Origin: Planctomycetota bacterium
GTDB lineage: Bacteria > Planctomycetota > GCA-002687715
Length of the DNA: 64,000 nucleotides
Reading direction: 5' to 3'
Assembly (NCBI GenBank): GCA_009691765.1
Contig: SIAO01000010.1
Coordinates: forward strand, 31,504 to 95,503
Part shown: piece after piece, positions 1 to 10,654 of the stretch
Position numbering within the stretch: position 1 is the first letter of the stretch
How the letters are laid out: every line of letters starts with the position of its first letter
Program-made: the position numbers and the translations under genes
Notes under the pieces: generated by a model
The model's database searches: none
The model's input: the letters and a program-made list of their open reading frames with translations, nothing else
What the model was told of the DNA's origin: nothing

Positions 1-444
1 ATGCAGACTGCCTGCGCGCTGCTCTTCGCGACCGAAGCTCAACTGATACTCCACCCACGCATCGCGTCCACCACGCTGCACGCCCTTGCCGGTCAAACGA
101 GAGTTCAAAATGAGTCCGTGGTCGTTCTGCCGCATCAAGAACAGTTGATAGAAATCCTCGAAAGACAGGTGTTCGCGAGCGGCGTCCGAAAGTAGCTCGT
201 GCGCTGCGGCGTAGCCCATGCGTTCCCTAGCGTCGCGTTCCGGGAACGTGTCTTCGCCATGCTTCAGCCGCGAAATGAAGCGCTCGGCAACGCTGAAGGG
301 ACCGGTGAGTTCGCTGTCGTCGCCTGTGCGGCGCACGAGACTCCAAACCGAGATCAGCATGAAGACGCCAGCGGTGGCGAGCAACAACATCAGCGGCCAG
401 CTACGCTTGGGCGCAGGAGCATTGGGCGGCTGCGGACTCGGCAT
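1..444 (-). CDS. Hypothetical single-TM protein, C-terminus runs off the left edge
   Basis: Open minus-strand frame from ATG at 444 to the window edge: MPSPQPPNAPAPKRSWPLMLLLATAGVFMLISVWSLVRRTGDDSELTGPFSVAERFI...; N-terminal TM helix. Confidence 0.6.
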   Translation of the reverse strand, partial: MPSPQPPNAPAPKRSWPLMLLLATAGVFMLISVWSLVRRTGDDSELTGPFSVAERFISRLKHGEDTFPERDARERMGYAAAHELLSDAAREHLSFEDFYQLFLMRQNDHGLILNSRLTGKGVQRGGRDAWVEYQLSFGREEQRAGSLH

Positions 445-548
445 GGCCCCAAGCGTAGCGCAGCGGAAGGCGTCTGCATCACTTCTTCATATTGGTTGCT
501 AACATCCGCCGCGATGAGCGCCCCTTGGCAGCAGCGACTCGAGGATTC

Positions 549-1217
549 ATGTCTCCCATGGAGGCTCCGCTGAGCAACACCACTCTCGCATTCTGGTTGG
601 TCGGGTCCTACCTGCTCGGCAGCGTTTCGTTTGCGCGTTTGATCACGCGCATAAAATCCGGCGTCGATCTGCGCACGGTCGGCAGTGGCAATCTCGGCGC
701 CACGAATGCAGGCCGCGTACTTGGGCGCCGTTGGGGACTTTTTATTTACGCCCTCGATTGTGCGAAAGGACTCGGGCCCGTTTTCGCCGCACGATCCGTG
801 GGCGATGAGTCGGTCACAGACGCGTTCGTCTTGCCCCTCTCTATCTTGGTGGGAGCAGCCACGATCGTCGGCCATTGCTTGCCTGTCATGGAAGGCTTCC
901 GCGGCGGCAAAGGCGTCGCCACAACTTCCGGCGTACTCGCGGGGCTCTGCCCCGGAGTGTTTGGTATCGCCATGCTGGTGTTCGGCCTTGCGCTGGCCAC
1001 CACACGCATGATCTCCGTCGGCAGCATGTTAGGTGGGCTCGCCTTGCCAATCGCATGGTTGGCCCTAGAACGGCGCCATGCGCTTGAAGGGCGCGGTGCC
1101 GCGGTGCTCACACTACTGTTGCTCATGATGACTCTCATCCTCGTCATGCACCGGAAAAACATGGAACGCATCGTGCGTGGCGAAGAGCCCAAGTTGGGCA
1201 GGGGCCCGAAGACATGA
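549..1217 (+). CDS. plsY: Glycerol-3-phosphate acyltransferase PlsY
   Basis: GSYLLGSVSFARLI, GSGNLGATNAGRVLG, DCAKG and GFRGGKGVATTSG motifs; ATGA overlap with gpsA. Confidence 0.93.
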   Translation: MSPMEAPLSNTTLAFWLVGSYLLGSVSFARLITRIKSGVDLRTVGSGNLGATNAGRVLGRRWGLFIYALDCAKGLGPVFAARSVGDESVTDAFVLPLSILVGAATIVGHCLPVMEGFRGGKGVATTSGVLAGLCPGVFGIAMLVFGLALATTRMISVGSMLGGLALPIAWLALERRHALEGRGAAVLTLLLLMMTLILVMHRKNMERIVRGEEPKLGRGPKT

Positions 1218-2209
1218 CACGAGTCGCGGTGATCGGCAATGGCGGCTTCGGAACGGCGATGGCGCTGCTGCTGCTCGAGAATCAATTCGAAGTGACCATT
1301 TGGGGCCACGACGAAGACACCATCGACCGGGTCCGCGAGGAACGCGTGAACCGCCGCTATCTGCCTGGTGTGTTGCTGCCTCCGGGTTTGAAATTCACGC
1401 ACCATCAAGGTGAAGCCGTAGAGGATGCCGCACTGGTCGTTATCGCGGTGCCCACGGCATGGTTGCGCGAAACTCTCGAAAACTTCCGAGGCATGTTGCC
1501 GCGCCGCGCAGCACTCGTGTCCTTGGTGAAGGGCATCGAACCAAAGACACTTCTGCGTCCCTCACAAGTCATCCGCGAGATTTTCCCCAGACGCTCCGTC
1601 GCCGTGATCTCCGGACCCAGCCACGCAGAAGAAGTGGCGCGGCGCGTGCCAAGTTCGGTGGTTGCCGCCGGCACATCGCGCGATTTCACTCGACGCTTGC
1701 AAAAGGCCTTCGGCACGCCGCATTTCCGCGTTTACTCCAACCCCGATCCCATTGGTGTGGAACTCGGCGGAGCGTTGAAGAATGTGATCGCCATCGCTGC
1801 AGGACTAGTCGATGGCCTCGGCTACGGCGACAACACCAAAGCCGCGCTCGTGACTCGCGGCATCGTAGAGATGCGCCGCCTCGCCATGCGCATGGGCGCC
1901 AAGGGCAGCACATTCTTCGGCCTCGCAGGCATCGGCGATCTCATCACCACGTCTTTCTCCGAACACGGGCGCAATCGCGCCGTAGGCATCGGCCTCGCCT
2001 CGGGCAAGTCGCTGCAAGAAGTGCTCGCTAGCTTCGCGGGTGTCTCTGAAGGCGTCAACACCGCGCGTTCCGTCGTGACACTTGCTCGTCGTCACAATGT
2101 GGAAATGCCCATCTGCACCGAAGTGCACGCCATCCTCTTCGAAGGCAAGAAACCCGAAGACGCACTCCGCACTCTCATGATGCGCACGAGCAAGAGCGAA
2201 GACCTCTGA
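1214..2209 (+). CDS. gpsA: NAD(P)-dependent glycerol-3-phosphate dehydrogenase
   Basis: VIGNGGFGTAMA Rossmann motif, VSLVKGIE, SGPSHAEEV, GALKNVIAIAAGLVDGLGYGDNTKAALVTRG. Confidence 0.95.
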   Translation: MTRVAVIGNGGFGTAMALLLLENQFEVTIWGHDEDTIDRVREERVNRRYLPGVLLPPGLKFTHHQGEAVEDAALVVIAVPTAWLRETLENFRGMLPRRAALVSLVKGIEPKTLLRPSQVIREIFPRRSVAVISGPSHAEEVARRVPSSVVAAGTSRDFTRRLQKAFGTPHFRVYSNPDPIGVELGGALKNVIAIAAGLVDGLGYGDNTKAALVTRGIVEMRRLAMRMGAKGSTFFGLAGIGDLITTSFSEHGRNRAVGIGLASGKSLQEVLASFAGVSEGVNTARSVVTLARRHNVEMPICTEVHAILFEGKKPEDALRTLMMRTSKSEDL

Positions 2210-2216
2210 GACTTGC

Positions 2217-3326
2217 ATGCGTATTCTGTTCTTGATTAGCGACACAGGCGGCGGACACCGCGCCGCTGCCAATGCCATCGCTGAAGCACTGCGCCTTGCG
2301 CGTCCGAATGTCACCATCGAAATCGTCGATGCGCTGGTCGAAGGCTGCCCGTGGCCACTGCGGCGCGCGCCACAGATCTATGCCTTCGCCATGAAACACT
2401 TGCGCTGGATGTGGGCGCTGTTTTTCCATCTCAGCAACGGGCCGTGGAGAGCGCGCATTTCTTCAGATCTCGGCTATCCCTTCAACGCTCGCGGACTACG
2501 CCGCGTTTTGCGCGACCATCCCGCAGACCTTGTGGTCAGCACGCATCCATTGCTCACGCGCCAAGTGCTGCACGCGCTGAATGCCAATGGCAACAGGCCA
2601 CCGTTCGCTGTCGTGGTCACCGATCTCGTCTCGGGGCACTGGACTTGGTACGAGAGCGGCGTGGATCTCTTCTGCGTGCCGACTGAAGGCGCCAAGACTG
2701 TGATGGTGAGCGGCGGCATCGCTGGCGCGAAGATCCATGTGTGCGGTCAGCCTGTGGCAGCGCGCCTTGCGGCGCTGCGCGCGCAACGTGAATCGCTGCG
2801 TGCAGAACGCGGTTTGACGCAACCCACCGTCTTGCTGCTTGGCGGTGGCGATGGCACCGGAGGCCTCGGCACTTTCGCGCGAGCACTTGCAGCCGCGCAA
2901 CTCGGCATCCGCATCGTGGTGGTTTGCGCGCGCAATGCAGCTCTGAAAACTGAGTTGGATAACGCCAACCTCGGGCCGAACGTCACTGTGCTTGGCTTCG
3001 TGAAGGACTTACCAGAGTGGATGGCCGCCAGCGATCTCCTAGTCACCAAGGGCGGGCCAGGCTCCCTCATGGAAGGCTGCGCTGCGGGCCTTCCGATGAT
3101 TGTCTACGACTGGATCCCGGGGCAAGAGATCGGCAATGTGCGCTTAGCACAAGAGCGTGGCTTCGGACGCGTCGCCACAAAGCCAGCGCAACTGGTGAAT
3201 GAAGTGCGTGCGCTCATAGCTGACCAAGTGGCCATGGAACGCATGCGCGCGGCGGCGCTCGTCGCAGCAGTGCCAGATGCCTCGGCGCGCATCGCTGCAA
3301 CGCTGCTCACGCTCACGCGCGAATGA
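2217..3326 (+). CDS. MGDG synthase / MurG-like glycosyltransferase (processive diacylglycerol glycosyltransferase family)
   Basis: MRILFLISDTGGGHRAAANAIAEAL N-terminus; KGGPGSLMEGCAAGLPMIVYDWIPGQEIGNV GT28-type C-terminal domain. Confidence 0.85.
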   Translation: MRILFLISDTGGGHRAAANAIAEALRLARPNVTIEIVDALVEGCPWPLRRAPQIYAFAMKHLRWMWALFFHLSNGPWRARISSDLGYPFNARGLRRVLRDHPADLVVSTHPLLTRQVLHALNANGNRPPFAVVVTDLVSGHWTWYESGVDLFCVPTEGAKTVMVSGGIAGAKIHVCGQPVAARLAALRAQRESLRAERGLTQPTVLLLGGGDGTGGLGTFARALAAAQLGIRIVVVCARNAALKTELDNANLGPNVTVLGFVKDLPEWMAASDLLVTKGGPGSLMEGCAAGLPMIVYDWIPGQEIGNVRLAQERGFGRVATKPAQLVNEVRALIADQVAMERMRAAALVAAVPDASARIAATLLTLTRE

Positions 3327-3344
3327 GCGCTGCTTACGCGCGGC

Positions 3345-4634
3345 CTACAGTGTCGCGCTGATGGTGCCAGAAACTGTGCGTATGCCACTCAGCGCAGCCG
3401 CATCGCCGCTCAGGAAACCCACGTGCAGCGTGAGACCTGCAAGCGACGGAGTTGGCGGGACGAAGAAACCGAACGTGGTGTTGGCACTGGCATCCAAGAA
3501 TCCGAGTGGGTTGTTCAGCCACTGAGGCATCTGCGTGCCGTAGAGCACGACGGTGGCAAGAATGTCGTCGTAACCGAGGCTCACAACGCGGGGGTCTGAA
3601 GGTGCGCCGAAACTGGACAACGGAATGCTTCCGCTGCTGAACGACAGCATTGCGAGGAAGGGCAAACCCGCATCGCCAGGCGCACGGCACTGCACCCAGT
3701 TCCAAGAGCCTTGCGCAGGCGTGTTGCCGAAGCGGCAATGATCGTAGATGTAAGCCGCAGGCGTTGTGCCCGTGACGGCACCCACGCTCACCGCAACACT
3801 CACCGGACCACCGTTCCCGGCTGCAGGCACAGTGCATGACAGCAACGAAGGCGTTTTCCACACCACATTGGTCGCAGACACGCCACCAAACTTCACAGCG
3901 CACCCCGACGACGGGAAATTGCTGCCTGCAATTTGAACAGTACCGCCGCCATCCAAGAACCCGTGGTTGGCAGCGAGGTTGCTCACTACAGGAACCAGCG
4001 GACCGACTTGCCCGTACAGAAACTGCATACCGGCAGCGTCGTCGTTATGGACACTGCGATTCGCGATGGAACCGGCGGAGACGGTCGGAGCCATCGTGGC
4101 GCCGGCCACTGCGCTGTGATCCAGCCCGAGCGCATGGCCGAGCTCGTGGCACGCCACGGACTGAATGTCGAACTGATTCCACGCTGGTGATGTGGCCCAC
4201 ACAAAGTCGTAGCCCACCATGCGATCGAAAAACACAATGTCGAAGTTGGTGATGCTGCCGCCGAGCGACCACCAGTAGCAGGCCGCGAGCGGACCGTTGC
4301 CGTCGGTGTTGCTGTAGTAGACGGTGTTCACGCCATCGGCGGCGACGGTAGCCACGGCGGTTTCACCGGCGTAGTTGAAAGTGAAGTTGCCTTGGCCGCT
4401 CACACGCCATTCGTCGGCACCTGCGCGAATCGCAGCGACTTGAGCGTTTGCGTTGCCCGCACTGGCATCAATGAAACTCGGATTGATGCGGAAGTTCACC
4501 GTAGGGCTGTTGAACTTCGAACCCGTGACCGCGTAGGCGGCCGCTTCATCCGTAGGCCATCCCGCCACGAGGACGAGCGCGAGCGTCGCGATCGATGGAA
4601 ACAAATAGCGACGCAGTGGGTGCGTGGTGCTCAT
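3345..4634 (-). CDS. Secreted matrixin-like metzincin protease with IPT/TIG-type domain
   Basis: Signal peptide; VACHELGHALGLDHS matches HExxHxxGxxH; downstream IPT-like VSNLAANHGFLDGGGTVQIAGSNFPSSGCAVKFGGVSATNV. Confidence 0.85.
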   Translation of the reverse strand: MSTTHPLRRYLFPSIATLALVLVAGWPTDEAAAYAVTGSKFNSPTVNFRINPSFIDASAGNANAQVAAIRAGADEWRVSGQGNFTFNYAGETAVATVAADGVNTVYYSNTDGNGPLAACYWWSLGGSITNFDIVFFDRMVGYDFVWATSPAWNQFDIQSVACHELGHALGLDHSAVAGATMAPTVSAGSIANRSVHNDDAAGMQFLYGQVGPLVPVVSNLAANHGFLDGGGTVQIAGSNFPSSGCAVKFGGVSATNVVWKTPSLLSCTVPAAGNGGPVSVAVSVGAVTGTTPAAYIYDHCRFGNTPAQGSWNWVQCRAPGDAGLPFLAMLSFSSGSIPLSSFGAPSDPRVVSLGYDDILATVVLYGTQMPQWLNNPLGFLDASANTTFGFFVPPTPSLAGLTLHVGFLSGDAAALSGIRTVSGTISATL

Positions 4635-4638
4635 CGGA

Positions 4639-5091
4639 TCACTTTCCCTTCAGTTCTTGGGCGATGTCGGCTTCCAGCAACTCGAGAGCGAGCCCGTTGA
4701 GTTCTGCAACTTTGCCGTCGACCACCGTGAGCTTGCCGCGCTCCCAACCGAGCACCGGGCACCAAGCGTTTTGGCGCAAGAACAGAACCACGTCTTCACC
4801 GACGCGGAAAACTGGCACTTTGGAGACATGCAGTGTGGTCTCGCCGATGGTGCCGCCAGGAATGGTGACGATGAACGGTTCCATTCCTGCGCCCTTCAGA
4901 TTCTTTTGCGGCTGCAAGGCCACGTCGGTGACCAGCAACTGGCCTTGCCAGCGCGTCTCGAGTGCGCCAACTCGCGCTTCCACGATGCGCTCCGCGGACG
5001 TCACGAAGAAATGGAACGGGATTTGGGGCGATCCAGCCTGAACCTCGGAGAGACCGAGGAAAACGGCCAACATGGCAACTGCTGTTCGCAT
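4639..5091 (-). CDS. Secreted hypothetical protein
   Basis: Signal peptide MRTAVAMLAVFLGLSEVQA; adjacent to and co-directional with the metalloprotease; GGAG ribosome site upstream. Confidence 0.6.
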   Translation of the reverse strand: MRTAVAMLAVFLGLSEVQAGSPQIPFHFFVTSAERIVEARVGALETRWQGQLLVTDVALQPQKNLKGAGMEPFIVTIPGGTIGETTLHVSKVPVFRVGEDVVLFLRQNAWCPVLGWERGKLTVVDGKVAELNGLALELLEADIAQELKGK

Positions 5092-5370
5092 AGATAATGG
5101 ACTCCGGCTGGCGCCACCCGTGACATCGGCTCATGGCCAATCTAACTTAAGCCATTGGAGCGCATGGATTTGAAACCGGTGAGCGGAACTGGATTAGCGC
5201 CCTAATCGTGGTCAAGGTCGAAGCATGACTGGGGTCTGGAGAGATCTATCGAGTTGCCTACCATGGACTGCCGATCCAATCCGGGTCGCGTTGTACAACC
5301 GGTTGGAATCGCTGGTTCGGAGGCCTTCGCGGGCCGCCTTTCCGAGCACCCATCCCTCTGAAGGACCAGT

Positions 5371-7221
5371 ATGAGTACCGGACAATCCGCAGGTGGCGTC
5401 AAGGTTCAGGTCGTTGAAGAAGTGGTCATCCGTTTCGCGGGTGACTCCGGCGACGGCATGCAGCTGACGGGCACGCAGTTCACGACCACCAGTGCGCTGG
5501 TTGGCAACGATCTCGCGACCTTCCCGGACTACCCCGCGGAAATCCGCGCGCCTGTCGGCACGCTGCCCGGAGTGAGCGCCTTCCAAGTGCGCTTCTCCTC
5601 CACCGACATCCACTCGCCCGGCGATGCGCCCGATGCACTCGTGGCCATGAACCCCGCGGCCCTCAAGGTGAACTTGAAGGAGCTCAAGAAGGGCGGGCTG
5701 ATCATCGTCAACGAAGGCAACTTCGGGCCGTCGGATTTGGCCAAGGCCACCTACGCCTACAACCCGCTCGAATCCAGCGATCTCGATGGCTATCAAGTCG
5801 TGCGCGTCGATTTGAACAAGCTCACGAAGGAAGCGCTCGCCGGACTCGGCCTCGACACCAAGACCACGCTGCGCTGCAAGAATTTCTTCGCGCTCGGCAT
5901 GACCTACTGGGTCTACAGCCGTCCGATCGAGCCCACGCTCAAGTGGATGGAAACACAATTCAAGAAGCGCCCTGAGCTGATTGAAGCCAATCAGCGCGCA
6001 CTGAAAGCTGGCTACAACTGGTGCGACATCACCGGCGTGTTTCAGTCGCGCTACGAAGTGCCGCCTGCGCCGCTCACGCCTGGCAAGTACAGAAACATCA
6101 TGGGCAACCAAGCGACAGCGCTTGGTCTCGTGGCCGCCGCGCGTTTGGCGAATTTGCAACTCTTCTTGGGTTCGTACCCCATCACGCCTGCGAGCGATGT
6201 GCTGCACGATCTCTCGAAGTACAAGCAGTACGGCGTGGTGACTTTCCAAGCGGAAGACGAAATCGCAGCGGCTTGCGCGGCTGTGGGCGCGGCTTACGCA
6301 GGCAACCTCGCAGTCACCGCCACTTCAGGCCCTGGGCTTGCGCTAAAAGGTGAAGCCATCGGCCTCGCTGTGATGACCGAGCTGCCCGTCGTCATCATCG
6401 ATGTGCAGCGCGGCGGGCCGTCCACCGGCCTGCCCACCAAGACGGAACAAGCCGACTTGTTGCAAGCGGTGTATGGGCGCAATTCAGAAGCGCCGCTGTG
6501 CGTCATCGCGGCGCGCAGCCCCAGCGATTGCTTCGATGCCGCTGTCGAAGCTTGCCGCATCGCGGTCGAGCACATGACGCCGGTCATCTTGCTCACCGAT
6601 GGCTACATCGCGAACGGTGCAGAACCTTGGCTGCTGCCAGCCATGGACTCGCTGAAGCCAATCAAGGCGGAGTTCCGCACGCAACCTGAGGGTTTCCAGC
6701 CCTACTCGCGCAATCCTGACACCCTGGCCCGCCCGTGGGTGAAGCCTGGCACGCCCGGCCTCGAACACCGCATCGGCGGCATCGAAAAGGCTGACGGCAG
6801 TGGCAACATTTCCTACGACCCAACCAACCACGAGTTCATGTGCCGGACTCGCGCCGACAAGGTGGCGCGCATCGCCAACTTCATCCCTGAAGCGACGGTG
6901 AAGGGTGTGCAGTCAGGAAAAGTGTTGGTGCTCTCGTGGGGCGGCACCTACGGCAGCGTGGCTGCCGCGTTGGAAAGCTGTGAGAAGAAAAAACAGAGCG
7001 TCGGTTGGGTGCACCTGCGACACTTGAACCCGTTCCCACGCAATCTCGGCGAGATCATCAAGCGCTTCGACAAAGTGCTGGTGCCTGAACTGAACCTCGG
7101 ACAACTCGTACGCATGATCCGCGACCAGTTCGTGGTGCCTGCGATCCCGTACAACAAGATTCAAGGGCGTCCCTTCATGACCAGCGAAGTCATCGAGGCC
7201 ATCGAAAAGGAATTAGGCTGA
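5371..7221 (+). CDS. korA: 2-oxoacid:ferredoxin oxidoreductase, fused gamma-alpha subunit (KorA type)
   Basis: VIRFAGDSGDGMQLTG...FPDYPAEIRAPVGT gamma domain; YPITPASDVLHDLSKY, TSGPGLALKGEAIGLAVMTELPVVIIDVQRGGPSTGLPTKTEQ. Confidence 0.95.
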   Translation: MSTGQSAGGVKVQVVEEVVIRFAGDSGDGMQLTGTQFTTTSALVGNDLATFPDYPAEIRAPVGTLPGVSAFQVRFSSTDIHSPGDAPDALVAMNPAALKVNLKELKKGGLIIVNEGNFGPSDLAKATYAYNPLESSDLDGYQVVRVDLNKLTKEALAGLGLDTKTTLRCKNFFALGMTYWVYSRPIEPTLKWMETQFKKRPELIEANQRALKAGYNWCDITGVFQSRYEVPPAPLTPGKYRNIMGNQATALGLVAAARLANLQLFLGSYPITPASDVLHDLSKYKQYGVVTFQAEDEIAAACAAVGAAYAGNLAVTATSGPGLALKGEAIGLAVMTELPVVIIDVQRGGPSTGLPTKTEQADLLQAVYGRNSEAPLCVIAARSPSDCFDAAVEACRIAVEHMTPVILLTDGYIANGAEPWLLPAMDSLKPIKAEFRTQPEGFQPYSRNPDTLARPWVKPGTPGLEHRIGGIEKADGSGNISYDPTNHEFMCRTRADKVARIANFIPEATVKGVQSGKVLVLSWGGTYGSVAAALESCEKKKQSVGWVHLRHLNPFPRNLGEIIKRFDKVLVPELNLGQLVRMIRDQFVVPAIPYNKIQGRPFMTSEVIEAIEKELG

Positions 7222-7224
7222 GCC

Positions 7225-8235
7225 ATGAGCACGACCACACTCACCAAGAAGGACTACAAGAGCGATCAAGAAGTGCGCTGGTGCCCAGGCTGCGGGGACT
7301 ACGCCATTCTGAATGCCGTGCAGGGCGTATTCGCCGAGTTGCAGATGGACCGCGCCAAGACGGTGATCGTCTCCGGCATCGGCTGCTCGTCGCGCTTCCC
7401 CTATTACATGAGCACGTACGGTTTCCACACCATCCACGGCCGTGCACCTGCAGTGGCCACGGGCATCAAGTTGGCGAATCCGGATCTCGATGTGTGGGTC
7501 GTCACTGGCGACGGCGACGGGCTGAGCATCGGCGGCAACCATTTCATCCATGCGTTGCGCCGCAACGTGGGATTGAAAGTGATGCTGTTCAACAACCGCA
7601 TTTACGGACTGACCAAAGGCCAGTACTCGCCGACTTCGCTTGTGGGCGCTGTGACCAAGTCTTCGCCCAGTGGTGCGCTCGACAACCCGTTCACTCCGGT
7701 GAGTGTCGCGCTCGGTGCAGGCGCAGCCTTCGTGGCCCGCAGCGTCGATATCTTCGGCAAGCACTTGCAAGACACCATCCGCGCCGCAGCCGGCGTCAAA
7801 GGCTCGGCATTCGTCGAGATCTTGCAAAACTGCAACATCTTCAACGACGGCGCTTGGGAGCACGTCACCGAGAAGGGTGTGAAGGACGACAACGTCGTTG
7901 AACTGCGAGCAGGGAAGCCGTTGCAGTTCGGCAAAGAACAGAACCTCGGCCTGCGTTTGCGCGGTTTCGATGTCGAGAAGTTCAACATCGGCAGCGAAGG
8001 CGGCGTGGATGACTGCATCGTCTGGAATCCAGCGACGCCAAATCCGGGCCTCGCGTTCGCGATGGCGCAGCTCAACGAACGCGAGATGCCCACACCCATC
8101 GGCGTGTTCCGCGATGTCGAACGCGCTAATTACGAACAGGCGGTGCACGCTCAGATCGCAGAAGCCCGTGCCAAGCACGGGGACGGCGATTTGAAGAAGT
8201 TGCTGCACTCCGGAGACACTTGGACCGTCTCCTGA
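7225..8235 (+). CDS. korB: 2-oxoacid:ferredoxin oxidoreductase beta subunit (TPP-binding)
   Basis: RWCPGCGDYAILNAVQ, SGIGCSSRFPYYMSTYGFHTIHGRAPAVATG, GDGDGLSIGGNHFIH TPP motif. Confidence 0.95.
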   Translation: MSTTTLTKKDYKSDQEVRWCPGCGDYAILNAVQGVFAELQMDRAKTVIVSGIGCSSRFPYYMSTYGFHTIHGRAPAVATGIKLANPDLDVWVVTGDGDGLSIGGNHFIHALRRNVGLKVMLFNNRIYGLTKGQYSPTSLVGAVTKSSPSGALDNPFTPVSVALGAGAAFVARSVDIFGKHLQDTIRAAAGVKGSAFVEILQNCNIFNDGAWEHVTEKGVKDDNVVELRAGKPLQFGKEQNLGLRLRGFDVEKFNIGSEGGVDDCIVWNPATPNPGLAFAMAQLNEREMPTPIGVFRDVERANYEQAVHAQIAEARAKHGDGDLKKLLHSGDTWTVS

Positions 8236-8245
8236 TCTCCCTCCT

Positions 8246-9355
8246 GTGTCTCTGAATCGCACCGCGCTCTGGATTGCCGCTGTCACCTTGCTTCAGGTGG
8301 GTGAGCAGCAGTCCATGACGCTGATGCTGCCGCAGTTGAGCGCGATCTGGCCCGATGCCGATGCGCGCTTGTTGCTCTTGAGTTACGCACTCGGCGCAGC
8401 GCTCGCACCGCTGTGGTTGTTCCAGACATTCCCACGGCTCGCGGCGAATCACGCTGCGATGGGCGCTCTCATCGCGCTCGCGCTCGCCAATGGCATGTTT
8501 GCCATGCTGCCTCCGTTCGGCGTGGCCTTGGCAGCGCGCGCTTTAGTGGGTGCTGCCTCCGGTGTGCTCTCAACGGCGTTGCTCGATGTCGCGGCGCGCC
8601 AAGGACGCGGAGCTGTGCTGGCTCAATCAGGCGCCTTCGTTGCGGGCATCGCTTTGTTCATGCCTCTCGACGCTTGGCTCGGCGCACTCATCGACATTGA
8701 TGGCGTGGCCTCGGTGTACTCAGGGCTCGCGCTTTGCGCATTCATTCCCGCGGCGCATTGCTTGCCCGATGAAAAAGACCTGCATGTGAGCGCCTCTGCT
8801 GAAGATGCGGCGGCGCAAGCGAATCCGCGCGAACGGCGCTTGCTCTTCGCAGCCCTGCTTTCCGCCGCTGCGCTGGCAGCTCCAGTGGCATTCACTCCCG
8901 CGGTGTTGCAATCGCAGAGCGGCGGCAACTTGGACCTCTACGACACCGGCATGTTGCTGTCGTTCAGCGCGCTCGGACCGATGTTGGTGGTGCTGCTGCG
9001 TCGTCAGATCTTCGCGGGCCGCTCTTTTGCCGTGCTGGCGCGCGGAGCCACATGGATCTTGCTGCCAGCCATCTTGCTCCTCGCCGGCGCACTCCACGAT
9101 CCGTTGACGGCAGCCTTGTTGTTGCCCGTGATTCTCGGCATTGAAACCGTACGCCGCACCGGCCTTGCTGGGCTGATGGCCACCGCCGTGCCTGTCGGAG
9201 AACGGCGCGCGTTCCTCGCGCTGCGCGGTCTGGTTCTACAACTTGGCACAGCCGTAGGACTCGCTGCCGCGTTGCCTTGGGGCTCGTTCACAGGCGCGTG
9301 CATGCTCTCTGCGGGCTTCGCAGCAGCAGCAGCAATCTGCATCCCGCGGCGCTGA
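8246..9355 (+). CDS. MFS-type transporter
   Basis: About 12 hydrophobic segments across 369 aa; MFS-like repeats. Confidence 0.65.
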   Translation: MSLNRTALWIAAVTLLQVGEQQSMTLMLPQLSAIWPDADARLLLLSYALGAALAPLWLFQTFPRLAANHAAMGALIALALANGMFAMLPPFGVALAARALVGAASGVLSTALLDVAARQGRGAVLAQSGAFVAGIALFMPLDAWLGALIDIDGVASVYSGLALCAFIPAAHCLPDEKDLHVSASAEDAAAQANPRERRLLFAALLSAAALAAPVAFTPAVLQSQSGGNLDLYDTGMLLSFSALGPMLVVLLRRQIFAGRSFAVLARGATWILLPAILLLAGALHDPLTAALLLPVILGIETVRRTGLAGLMATAVPVGERRAFLALRGLVLQLGTAVGLAAALPWGSFTGACMLSAGFAAAAAICIPRR

Positions 9356-9358
9356 CCA

Positions 9359-10654
9359 TCAGCGCAATTGCAAGCGTTGCGCCGGACCAAGCATCGAGGC
9401 AGGCAACGCCGGCGCTTTGACGAAACGCTGCGACAATCGCTGCGCTTCGAGAATCGGCGTGAGCGCTTCCAAGAAACACCACGCGCGGGCCATCCAACCG
9501 AATTGGTTGTCGTGAATGCCGTCGATGAACAAGTCCGGCTCGCGTGGCATGCGCGCAGCGATGTCCAAGACGAGCACCGCATGAGCTTCCGCCCATGTGC
9601 GAAACACAGCCTGCTGCAACGCGACAGCGCGGCAGAGCATTGCGGTGCTCAGCGGCGACGTCATGATGTTCAAGTCATTGAAGATCTCGGCGTGGCGCTG
9701 CGGATGCAAGCTCATGCCTTCGCGCACGACCCAAGGGAAAGTGGCCAACAGCAACTGCGAACCCGCAGCGCGTGACTCGACCTCGATGCGCTCCCAGTCC
9801 GCGAGGATCGGCCGCATGCCAAGCACGTTGCGCTCGCTCACGATCGCAGAATCTGGATTCGTTTCCTCCAAACCCGCAGGCAACACGAAACGTTGCAGCG
9901 GCTTGGCTGGTTCCGCCAACACAGAAGTCTGCGCGCCAATTCCGCTGATGCGTCGCGCCAACGCACTCCAAGACGCCGCACCCTGCAACGCACCTTCACG
10001 CGACACACCACCAGCCGCTTCCAGCAAGCCGGGCGGCGGCGCGCGAAACTTCTCTGCACCATCCCTGCGCACCACGCTGTCCGGCGCAAACTGATTCGCG
10101 CCTTCCATGTATACGATGAAATCCGGCGAAAACGGCAACGCTTCGGTGCGCACGATCGCAGCAATGTCATCTGAAGTGATGCCTTCACGCCCGAGATTCA
10201 ACACTTCGTAGCGCAACGGATTGTTGTGACGCTGCGCCCAGAGGTTGAGCCAATGTTCGAGGAGCTGCGTCCAGCTCCTGTCTTGGTTGTGATTACTGAC
10301 GGTGGTGCTGGCACCGACGCACGCGCTGCGCTTCACACACTCGCGCGGCATTGAACACATAATGCACCGCCCAGGTGCGATGCTTGGCTTCACGCTCACG
10401 CAGGATTGGATCGACGCTGCCACGCTGCGGCGGCGCGGACACTTGCATCATCCACTGCGGGTCCAAGTCGGTGCGTCCGTTGCCAGCCGTCAACTGCTGC
10501 GCGAGCAGAGCGAGGTCGGCTCCAGCACTTTCCACTTCTGCTGTGTGCCGTTGCAGCGTGAACGCGAACACGCGATAACCGCCAATGAGGCGCAGGCTCA
10601 CCTCGATCAACAACAGCCAGCGAGCGCTAGCAACAACGCGAGCAAACGGAACAT
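9359..10654 (-). pseudogene. SGNH/GDSL-type hydrolase-like protein disrupted by two compensating frameshifts
   Basis: N-terminal RRRFMFRLLALLLALAGC (frame of 10654) stops at TGA 10609-10607. The next frame continues LLLIEVSLRLIGGYRVFAFTLQRHTAEVES...HYVFNAAR to about 10330. The original frame then resumes with ACVGASTTVSNHNQDRSWTQLLEHWL...YEVLNLGREGITSDD and a C-terminal D-x-x-H-like DGIHDNQFGW. Confidence 0.65.

Noticed and set aside
5212-6249. 345-aa minus-strand ORF (similarly 7213..8286 -)
   Set aside because: Antisense to korA/korB; no recognisable domain; compositional artefact.
10293-10613. Independent 106-aa gene
   Set aside because: Better explained as the middle, frame-shifted part of the SGNH-like gene.
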